A DNA stretch of 9,365 nt from an uncultured Clostridia bacterium (GTDB lineage: Bacteria; Bacillota; Clostridia; Christensenellales; Pumilibacteraceae): positions 1-9,365 of the forward strand of contig CANPYH010000057.1 of NCBI GenBank assembly GCA_947588325.1, in the 5' to 3' direction. The notes beneath the pieces are model-generated. The model saw only the letters and a list, made by a program, of their open reading frames with translations, made no database searches and was not told the origin of the DNA. Position 1 is the first letter of the stretch. Each line of letters opens with the position of its first letter. A program made the position numbers and the translations under genes. Below, in pieces: positions 1 to 5,614 of the stretch.

Positions 1-1914
1 AAAGAGTTTAGCGGCATAGCTACGGTTATGCCGCCAAACCAAAGGGAAGCAAAAATCCCTAACACTATTGATCGTGCCTTCAATGATTGCACCAGCCTTC
101 TTTCCGTAACTATCCCCGAGGGCGTTACGGACATCGGCAATTACGCCTTCTACGAGTGTGACAAGCTCGTCGAAGTGTATAACTATTCGGATATAACCGT
201 TCGCGCGGGCGTTTCGTCCTCCTCCATGCTTGGATTCTATGCCAAGGTCGTACACACTTCGGCGGAGGAAAGTATCATCAATGTCACGGAGGACGGGCTT
301 TATACCTATATAGATATGGACGGCGACATGCCCTACCTGCTCAGCTATCGCGGGGAGAGCGACGAGCTGACCCTGCCGACAACGCTCGGCGGCGGGAACT
401 ACGGGATATACGACTATGCATTCTGGAACTGCGGTGAGGCGAGGACGATAGACATACCTTCGTCGGTGGTTTCCATCGGCCGCTCCGTATTCACCAATTG
501 CGAGGAGCTGGAATACACCGAGGCGGACGGGTTGCGCTATCTCGGGCAGTGGTTGGTCGGTCGCACCGCCGACGTGCCCGATTCTCCGACGGTTATGAGC
601 GGCACGGCGGGCATAGCCGACTACGCGCTCTCCCGTTCGGGTTTTGCGGAGATAACGCTTAACCCCGAGTTGCGTTACATCGGCAACAGCGCATTCAGCG
701 GAGGCAAGCTTGCTCGGGCGGCTATCCCGAGCGGCGTGATAAGCGTCGGGGATCACGCTTTCGACGGCTGTCCGCTGGCGACGGTGGAGTTCGGCGCCGA
801 GAGCGCGGCGGAACATATCGGCGCATACGCCTTTGCTGACTGCGGGATCGGGTCGGTGCGCATTCCCTCGGGCGTGCATGAGATAGGCGAGTCCACATTC
901 GACGGGTGCGCGAACTTGCAAAGCGTGACCTTCGACGGCGAAATATCCTCCGTCGGCGACAGTGCGTTCAACGGTTGCGCGGCGCTGACTTCGATTGACC
1001 TGCCGAGCAGTATGACCTCGATAGGGCGGTGGGCGTTCGGCGGTTGCGGCAACCTCGTCGGAGTTACTTTCGGCACGGGTAGTAAGCTCGACAGCATAGG
1101 CGACAGCGCGTTCAAGAATAGTGGGCTGAAGTCGATAACCCTGCCGCGGGGAGTAACGGCGATAGAGAGGGAAACTTTCCGCGGGTGCAACGACCTCGGC
1201 GAAGTGGCGTTCGAGGACGGGAGCGTGCTCAGCAACGTGGGCGACAAGGCGTTTTTCGGGAGCGGCGTGACTTCGGTCGTTTTCCCGAGCGGGCCGGTCT
1301 CCGTCGGCGAAGAGGCGTTCGGCGGGTGCGCGAGGCTGGTTTCCGTCGATTTCGGGGCGGGAAGTAAACTCGAAAGGCTCGGCGTTCGTGCTTTTGCGGA
1401 CAGCGGGCTGAACTCGATAACCCTGCCGCGGGGGTTAACATCAATAGAGGAAGAGACGTTTTACGGGTGCGAGAACCTCGCCGAAGTGGAGTTCGAGAGC
1501 GGTAGCGTTCTGGTCGATATCGGGAAGCGAGCCTTCTACGGCAGCGGACTGACGGCGATTACCCTGCCCAAGAGCCTCGAAACCATCGGGGAGAGCGCAT
1601 TCTCGCGATGCTCGGCGCTGGGAAGCGCGGAGATAGCCGAGGACGGCGCGTTAACCGAGATACAGTCCTTCGCGTTCAGCGGCACCGCGATTTCGTCCGT
1701 GACTATCCCCTTGGGCGTGACATATATCGCCGCTTACGCCTTCCAAAATTGCGTCAACCTCTCAAGCGCGTACTTTGCCGACCCCGTAGGCTGGGCGCAC
1801 GGCAGTACCTTCGATCCATCGAAATCAACGCCGTTCGATGACGGAGTTTTAAGTACCCCGTCTACCGCCGCAGGGTATTTGGCAAATGCTAATGAAAATT
1901 GGTTTAAGGTGTAG
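1..1914 (+). CDS. BspA-like leucine-rich-repeat protein, 5'-partial
   Basis: The frame is open from base 1 to the TAG at 1912-1914. The first in-frame ATG (28) has no Shine-Dalgarno sequence and the frame continues upstream of it, so I read this as the C-terminal part of a longer protein. About 20 LRR_5/BspA-type units are visible, with the pattern IP-x-V-x-x-IG-x-x-AF-x-x-C-x-x-L (for example IPEGVTDIGNYAF and LPSSMTSIGRWAF). A non-canonical stretch near residues 75-125 resembles the YLLSY-x-G segment seen before LRR blocks in gut Firmicute proteins. Such proteins are normally secreted or surface-exposed and bind host or microbial ligands, but the region that would carry a signal peptide lies outside the window. 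The C-terminus (AAGYLANANENWFKV) has no LPXTG motif or membrane helix. Units near 1054 and 1336 are close copies 282 bases apart. Family call is confident; ligand unknown. Confidence 0.88.
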   Translation, partial: KEFSGIATVMPPNQREAKIPNTIDRAFNDCTSLLSVTIPEGVTDIGNYAFYECDKLVEVYNYSDITVRAGVSSSSMLGFYAKVVHTSAEESIINVTEDGLYTYIDMDGDMPYLLSYRGESDELTLPTTLGGGNYGIYDYAFWNCGEARTIDIPSSVVSIGRSVFTNCEELEYTEADGLRYLGQWLVGRTADVPDSPTVMSGTAGIADYALSRSGFAEITLNPELRYIGNSAFSGGKLARAAIPSGVISVGDHAFDGCPLATVEFGAESAAEHIGAYAFADCGIGSVRIPSGVHEIGESTFDGCANLQSVTFDGEISSVGDSAFNGCAALTSIDLPSSMTSIGRWAFGGCGNLVGVTFGTGSKLDSIGDSAFKNSGLKSITLPRGVTAIERETFRGCNDLGEVAFEDGSVLSNVGDKAFFGSGVTSVVFPSGPVSVGEEAFGGCARLVSVDFGAGSKLERLGVRAFADSGLNSITLPRGLTSIEEETFYGCENLAEVEFESGSVLVDIGKRAFYGSGLTAITLPKSLETIGESAFSRCSALGSAEIAEDGALTEIQSFAFSGTAISSVTIPLGVTYIAAYAFQNCVNLSSAYFADPVGWAHGSTFDPSKSTPFDDGVLSTPSTAAGYLANANENWFKV

Positions 1915-1993
1915 GTGATTCACACAATACCTCTCCGCCGCTCTCGGGTTGGTTCGGTATAGGCTGTGCAAAAGGACAAATTAAACATTTAGA

Positions 1994-2025
1994 CACTCGG
2001 TGCAACTTTGCACCGAGTGCCTTTT
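1994..2025 (+). terminator. Rho-independent terminator of the LRR gene
   Basis: An 11-bp perfect stem (CACTCGGTGCA at 1994-2004 with TGCACCGAGTG at 2009-2019) has the loop ACTT and is followed by CCTTTTCTG. It lies about 80 bases after the LRR stop codon. The T-run is short but the stem is strong. Confidence 0.85.
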
Positions 2026-2095
2026 CTGTAGGGTAGTTTTGATTAACGATTTTTGCTTATCGGGGGATATGTTACTTAACGTATGTTGTTTATAT

Positions 2096-2339
2096 GACAA
2101 TCCCCTCAGTCACGCCGTTGGCGTGACAGCCCCCCTCGACTTCGGGCGGCCCACAACTTGTTCCTAACTTCTCGCGCTCTTCAATCATTGGGGCGGCCAC
2201 ATTTGCTTCCGATTGTTCGGGGAAATGTCACTTTATATCATTACAGAGGGTGTTGGTTCTTGCTTCGAGCGTAACAGTCCCGTGTGGCCGCCCGAAGTCG
2301 AGGGGGGCTGGCGGACGAAGTCCGCCTGAGGGGATTGTC
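2096..2339. repeat. 244-bp inverted-repeat element, MITE-like
   Basis: Outer arms GACAATCCCCTCA (2096-2108) and TGAGGGGATTGTC (2327-2339) are perfect inverted copies. Inner arms 2128-2155 and 2283-2309 are inverted copies differing by a single base indel (AGCCCCCCTCGACTTCGGGC outward-in). Between outer and inner arms each side carries its own small perfect hairpin, GTCACGCC-GTT-GGCGTGAC on the left (2109-2127) and GGCGGAC-GAA-GTCCGCC on the right (2310-2326). These two differ in sequence. The centre (about 2156-2282) has no credible gene but contains another hairpin, ACATTT at 2199-2204 with AAATGT at 2223-2228. I see no transposase and no clear target-site duplication. A non-autonomous mobile element or a structured intergenic repeat are both possible. 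The remainder of 1915-2448 holds the LRR terminator and nothing else I can identify. Confidence 0.85.
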
Positions 2340-2448
2340 TTGCTTGTCACCCGCATAGTAATTATTTATTATCGGGGATTGTTATATAAAACAAAAACCT
2401 TTTTTTCGCTCCGAAGCTCCAGCGGTGCTATGCGCCGCGCATTCCGTG

Positions 2449-3468
2449 TTAATCGAATTTGATCATTGTCTTATACGCCGACGGGGCCTTATCCGCATTT
2501 TCCGCAAAGACTTTGGGAATATCCTCATAGCCGACGGTTTTCTCGATAAAGGGGAGGACGGAGACAGCCTTATTAGCCAACATATTGACGGCGACCTGTG
2601 TGTTCTTTGCACCGTCGGTAACGCCGATGACGGAGATATTATTATTCATAATATGCGCGATGGGGAAGCTGACGTCCTCGCGGCTGACGAACCGACCGAG
2701 GAGTATGAACCTGCCGTTTGCGCCGACAAAGCCCGCGCTCTGTTTGAGCGGAACGCCGCCGCCCACGAGGTGCGCCGCATGCTTTGCCATTTTCCCGCCC
2801 GTGAGGTGGAATATACGCTTTTCGGCGTCCTCCGTGCTCGAGTCGACGGTGTAATATATCCCGAAGCTCCGTGCAAGCTCCAATCCCTTGCGGTCTGGAT
2901 CCACGAGTATGGGCACCGCTTGATAGTACAGCGCGACCTGCGCGAGTATTATGCCGAGGGTAGTCGCTCCCGAAACGGCTATGAAGTCGCCCTTCTTTGC
3001 GTCCATGGTGTATAGCGTCTGGACGGCGAGCGCGATATAGTCGAGGAAAATAGCCTCGTTATTGGATATGCGGTCGGGGAGTTTGGTGCAATTAACGGTG
3101 CGTATTACGGCGAAGTCGCGGAGGAAGCCGCTCGCGGTAATGCCGAACTGCCCCGAGTTTTCGCAGTTGTGAAACCGACCCGACTTGCACGCCGAGCACA
3201 GTCCGCAATACATTTTGGGGTGGACGTACACCCTGTCGCCGCGTTTAAGCCCGCTCTCCTCGTCGCCCGCTTCCACAACCATGCCGCAGCACGATTCGCC
3301 CGGGATAATGGGGAGGGTGGCGGTGGAGTTGCCGAGGTAGGTCTCCATGTCGGGTTTAGTCAACAGGTATTGCCCGACTTTTATCTTGACAAAACCGGGC
3401 TCGGGTTTTTCGCTCGGCCCCGTTATCTTGTCGAAATTTTTCGGCGATGTTATCTGCCATGCTTTCAT
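2449..3468 (-). CDS. Zinc-binding dehydrogenase-like MDR protein
   Basis: This is a 339-residue medium-chain dehydrogenase/reductase. The N-terminal GroES-like domain carries the four structural-zinc cysteines C88, C91, C94 and C102 (CGLC-x2-C-x7-C). A Rossmann segment follows (SGATTLGIILAQ), with an acidic residue after the second strand (ILVDPDR) suggesting NAD(H). The usual catalytic-zinc ligands are not where expected: the GxCGTD cysteine region reads QYLLTKPD, and the PGHE motif reads PGES (P56-S59). The oxidoreductase activity is therefore uncertain, and no substrate can be named. I chose ATG 3468 because MKAWQI is a typical family start. The frame stays open to an ATG at 3519, but a consensus promoter lies between the two, so the longer form would need transcription from further upstream. 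It is divergent from spo0A. No convincing terminator was found after the stop. Confidence 0.85.
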   Translation of the reverse strand: MKAWQITSPKNFDKITGPSEKPEPGFVKIKVGQYLLTKPDMETYLGNSTATLPIIPGESCCGMVVEAGDEESGLKRGDRVYVHPKMYCGLCSACKSGRFHNCENSGQFGITASGFLRDFAVIRTVNCTKLPDRISNNEAIFLDYIALAVQTLYTMDAKKGDFIAVSGATTLGIILAQVALYYQAVPILVDPDRKGLELARSFGIYYTVDSSTEDAEKRIFHLTGGKMAKHAAHLVGGGVPLKQSAGFVGANGRFILLGRFVSREDVSFPIAHIMNNNISVIGVTDGAKNTQVAVNMLANKAVSVLPFIEKTVGYEDIPKVFAENADKAPSAYKTMIKFD

Positions 3469-3474
3469 AACCGC

Positions 3475-3503
3475 ATTATAACACATTCCGCCGCCTCTGT
3501 CAA
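3475..3503 (-). promoter_or_regulatory. Consensus sigma-A-type promoter of the dehydrogenase
   Basis: On the minus strand, TTGACA (3503-3498) and TATAAT (3480-3475) are separated by exactly 17 bases; both hexamers match consensus perfectly. Only six bases separate the -10 box from the ATG at 3468, so the predicted +1 is the A of the start codon and no ribosome binding site fits between. Confidence 0.85.
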
Positions 3504-3604
3504 TAAGCGAGCGCGGCAAGATTGACGCCGAAAACCTTTCGACAATTATCTTGTTTACATTCTAAACAATCCTATTAAACGGCAACCTTCGCGGAGCGGA
3601 AAAA

Positions 3605-3633
3605 TTGAAGTTAAAGTAATATTTTGCTACAAT
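3605..3633 (+). promoter_or_regulatory. Predicted sigma-A-type promoter of spo0A
   Basis: TTGAAG (3605-3610) and TACAAT (3628-3633) are 17 bases apart and precede spo0A by about 30 bases. TGTCGAA motifs matching the Spo0A box core occur at 3538-3544 (minus strand, upstream) and 3429-3435 (plus strand, inside the neighbouring gene). The 7-mer is short enough to arise by chance. Confidence 0.7.
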
Positions 3634-3649
3634 ATGACTGATGAAACAC

Positions 3650-3654
3650 GGAGG
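3650..3654 (+). promoter_or_regulatory. Ribosome binding site of spo0A
   Basis: GGAGG lies eight bases before the ATG at 3663 and fixes that start codon. Confidence 0.85.
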
Positions 3655-3662
3655 CAAGAATA

Positions 3663-4391
3663 ATGAAAACAAGACTTATGATAGTGGACGATAACGAGGA
3701 ATTTCTCGACGGTTGCGTCGCGTATTTCTCCGAAAAAGAGGGGTTCGAAGTAGTCGCAACGGCGACGGACGGCGAGGACGCCCTCGAAAAACTTGCGGCG
3801 GCGCGCCCCGACGTATTATTGCTCGACCTCGTTATGCCCAAGCTCGACGGCTACGGCGTACTCGAAAAGGTGGGCTCGGCGGTTAAAGTCATCGTTATGA
3901 GCGCACTTTCCGCGGGGAGCTTCGTTACCAAGGCGATTAACCTCGGCGCGAAATACTACATGATGAAGCCCTTCCGCTTCGAGCAGTTGGAAACTCGCGT
4001 GACGGAATGCATGAAAGAGGTCGGAGCGGCGCGGATCAGGAACAGGTCGTTGGACGAGAAGATAACCAATATCTTCATAACCGTCGGCATACCCGCGCAT
4101 ATAAAGGGGTATCAATTCCTGCGCGAGGCTATCAAGATGGCGATAGACAACCCCGACATTATAAACAGCATAACCAAGCGGCTATACCCCGAAGTGGCGC
4201 GTCGCTTCGACACCTCTCCGAGCAAGGTGGAGCGCGCGATACGCCACGCAATCGAGGTCGCCTGGAACAGGGGCAAGATCGAGAATATCAACAGCCTTTT
4301 CGGTGTGCGCGTATACAGCCACAACGAAAAACCGACTAACGGCGAGTTTATCGCGCTGGTAGCGGATAAAATGCTGCTCGAGTCGGTCTGA
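3663..4391 (+). CDS. spo0A: Sporulation transcription factor Spo0A
   Basis: This is a 242-residue response regulator and master switch of sporulation and stationary-phase programmes. It is phosphorylated on the receiver domain, dimerises and binds 0A boxes in DNA. The receiver domain spans about residues 1-117, with acidic pocket D9/D10, phospho-acceptor D55 (LLLDLVMP), switch residue S80 and K102 (MMKPF). The C-terminal Spo0A DNA-binding domain (about 130-242) is highly conserved: GIPAHIKGY at 142-150, then the recognition helix at 187-204 (SKVERAIRHAIEVAW), and KPTNGEFIALVADK near the end. It is shorter than the 267-residue Bacillus subtilis protein, chiefly because the linker between domains is reduced to about a dozen residues (118-129). 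The presence of spo0A implies a spore-former or a descendant of one, but does not prove that the organism sporulates. It is transcribed alone. Confidence 0.97.
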   Translation: MKTRLMIVDDNEEFLDGCVAYFSEKEGFEVVATATDGEDALEKLAAARPDVLLLDLVMPKLDGYGVLEKVGSAVKVIVMSALSAGSFVTKAINLGAKYYMMKPFRFEQLETRVTECMKEVGAARIRNRSLDEKITNIFITVGIPAHIKGYQFLREAIKMAIDNPDIINSITKRLYPEVARRFDTSPSKVERAIRHAIEVAWNRGKIENINSLFGVRVYSHNEKPTNGEFIALVADKMLLESV

Positions 4392-4418
4392 CGAGGATGG
4401 GCGGCGTAGCAAGCGAGA

Positions 4419-4447
4419 GCGCGGCGGGGAAACCTACCGCGCTTTTC
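4419..4447 (+). terminator. Probable terminator of spo0A
   Basis: The stem GCGCGG (4419-4424) with CCGCGC (4437-4442), reinforced by inner GG/CC pairs, is followed by TTTTCC. It begins 27 bases after the spo0A stop. The T-run is short. Confidence 0.6.
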
Positions 4448-4479
4448 CGTTTAACCCCTCGAGACTTTAAGCGCAATGA

Positions 4480-4497
4480 ATGTCAAACAGTTGACAT
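4480..4497. promoter_or_regulatory. Perfect inverted repeat overlapping a -35 box, possible operator
   Basis: ATGTCAA-ACAG-TTGACAT is a perfect 7-bp inverted repeat whose right arm is also the -35 box of the following gene. Its position suits a repressor site. The sequence AAACAGTTGACA recurs on the minus strand at 5493-5482, again at a -35 box. Confidence 0.55.
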
Positions 4498-4519
4498 ACG
4501 CAGGCTTTTTCGGTAAAAT
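4491..4519 (+). promoter_or_regulatory. Sigma-A-type promoter of the 107-residue membrane protein
   Basis: TTGACA (4491-4496) and TAAAAT (4514-4519) have a 17-base spacer. A ribosome binding site AGGAG (4546-4550) lies seven bases before the ATG at 4558, giving a conventional leader of about 30 bases. Confidence 0.8.
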
Positions 4520-4557
4520 TATATAGATTTGTAAAGGACGAAAAAAGGAGCCGAAAT

Positions 4558-4881
4558 ATGGTTAGAAACATAATAAAAAGCAGTTTGTCCGCAATCGCCG
4601 CGGTAATGCTCATACTTTGCGCGGTCTATCAATGGCAGGTGGCGGGATACATTCTCATGGCAATCGGATTGCTGTGGTTCGTTTGCGAGAGTACGCAATT
4701 CATACTCAAAGGCGCCTGGCCGTTTACCCTCACCGTCTGCGGCGTGTTGGCCGTTCTCGGCTTCGGTCTGACTTTCCCCATACTTCTCATGGGCTTTCAG
4801 GTGGAAGTGAGCGCATGCTTCTTCGTATTTGCGGCGGAGGCTCTCGTGCTTGCAAACGCCTATGTGTGGAGTAAGAAATAA
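4558..4881 (+). CDS. Small four-helix membrane protein, unknown function
   Basis: This 107-residue protein is almost entirely hydrophobic. Helices are predicted at about 9-24, 28-50, 55-78 and 82-103, with short loops and a basic end (WSKK). An early Arg/Lys pair (R3, K7) and the K107 terminus suggest both ends face the cytoplasm. I recognise no family motif or catalytic residue. Cysteines occur at 21, 43, 61 and 87, within or beside helices. The start is fixed by AGGAG at seven bases. It is transcribed from its own promoter and converges on the minus-strand four-helix protein, sharing a terminator and a -35-region motif with it. Joint function is only a guess from this arrangement. Confidence 0.8.
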   Translation: MVRNIIKSSLSAIAAVMLILCAVYQWQVAGYILMAIGLLWFVCESTQFILKGAWPFTLTVCGVLAVLGFGLTFPILLMGFQVEVSACFFVFAAEALVLANAYVWSKK

Positions 4882-4890
4882 GCAAAAGAA

Positions 4891-4915
4891 AAAGGACGCC
4901 TTCGGAGCGTCCTTT
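4891..4915. terminator. Bidirectional terminator between convergent genes
   Basis: The stem AAAGGACGC (4891-4899) with GCGTCCTTT (4907-4915) can close on a C(UUCG)G tetraloop, leaving one bulged A. It starts nine bases after the plus-strand stop and 15 bases beyond the minus-strand stop. The minus-strand transcript runs into TTTTTCTTTTGC, a good T-tract; on the plus strand the tract is only TTT, so it probably works best for the minus-strand gene. Confidence 0.85.
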
Positions 4916-4930
4916 GAAACGGCTTGATTA

Positions 4931-5449
4931 TTACTTCGCGCTTGCCTTTTTCTTCTGTCTGTTTTTGAGCTGGCGAATGGTATCCGAACGGGGCGAATAC
5001 AATATCGTCAGGAGTACGAGCCCGACCTGCGCAATCGTGAAGCAAAGCTCGATGATGCGGTAGGAGGTGGCGAAAGGCGTACCCGCGTCGCCGTACCAGA
5101 TATTGCCCTGCCAGGACCAGAACATAATGACAACGAGAAGCATAACCGCCGAAGCGACTATCTGAATAATCGCGGTGCGCTTCCTCATCGGAGACTCTGA
5201 GTTCTTCGATTTAAGCGCGTAATAAGCGGGAATTGCAAGTACGTTGGCGAGGCAAGCCACATACATAAATAAGCAGAGAATGAAGGGGAATACCCAGTCT
5301 GCGGCATAACTTGTCGTGATCTCATAGCCGATACTGTTCGGCGTGTCGCCCGCCATCAGGAGAATATAGATTATCCCGATATACACGGTAAAGAGAAATG
5401 CCGTGGCGGACGCGAAAATGTTTAACTTTCCTGTCTTTCGAATTTCCAT
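4931..5449 (-). CDS. Four-helix membrane protein, unknown function
   Basis: From ATG 5449 the product has 172 residues, with predicted helices at about 10-32, 52-79, 92-113 and 131-151, and a strongly basic tail (QLKNRQKKKASAK). The loop between helices 3 and 4 is aromatic (WSWQGNIWYGD). No family is recognised. The frame remains open to an ATG at 5521, but I prefer 5449 because a strong promoter sits between them and the extra 24 residues are uncharacteristic before the first helix. No good Shine-Dalgarno sequence precedes 5449, and the predicted transcript begins about three bases before it. It is divergent from the ABC transporter and convergent with the 107-residue membrane protein. Confidence 0.78.
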   Translation of the reverse strand: MEIRKTGKLNIFASATAFLFTVYIGIIYILLMAGDTPNSIGYEITTSYAADWVFPFILCLFMYVACLANVLAIPAYYALKSKNSESPMRKRTAIIQIVASAVMLLVVIMFWSWQGNIWYGDAGTPFATSYRIIELCFTIAQVGLVLLTILYSPRSDTIRQLKNRQKKKASAK

Positions 5450-5458
5450 AACAGTCCA

Positions 5459-5487
5459 AGTATAAAAGAAAAAGTCTCTCTTGTCAA
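5459..5487 (-). promoter_or_regulatory. Strong sigma-A-type promoter of the minus-strand membrane protein
   Basis: On the minus strand, TTGACA (5487-5482) and TATACT (5464-5459) have a 17-base spacer. Nine bases separate the -10 box from the ATG, predicting a leader of about three bases. An imperfect inverted repeat (TTGCCAA-AACAG-TTGACAA on the minus strand) overlaps the -35, similar to the one at 4480-4497. Confidence 0.8.
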
Positions 5488-5584
5488 CTGTTTTGGCAAA
5501 ATTGCCCGATCTGTGCCGCATATAGCTTGCATATAAGGAGCATTCAGGCCGATTAAAGCGGTTTTACGACGAAATAATGTTTAA

Positions 5585-5600
5585 TGCGGATAAGTCCGCA
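5585..5600 (+). promoter_or_regulatory. Hairpin abutting the ABC transporter ribosome binding site
   Basis: TGCGGA-TAAG-TCCGCA is a perfect 6-bp stem with a 4-base loop. It ends directly against the AGGA at 5601-5604, the likely ribosome binding site of the ATG at 5615 (10 bases away). It could be an operator in DNA or a translational element in RNA. I found no convincing promoter for the transporter in 5520-5614. Confidence 0.5.
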
Positions 5601-5614
5601 AGGAATAATGTAAT

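Noticed and set aside
753..1247. Minus-strand open frame inside the LRR gene
   Set aside because: It is a Ser/Pro-rich translation created by the antisense of LRR repeats, with no independent start signal.
2250..2462. Plus-strand open frame across the right arm of the inverted-repeat element
   Set aside because: It has no ribosome binding site, its composition follows the palindromic arms, and it overlaps the end of the dehydrogenase gene.
2425..3015. Plus-strand open frame opposite the dehydrogenase gene
   Set aside because: It is antisense to a well-supported MDR gene and its translation has no recognisable domain; it is a by-product of the other strand's codon pattern.
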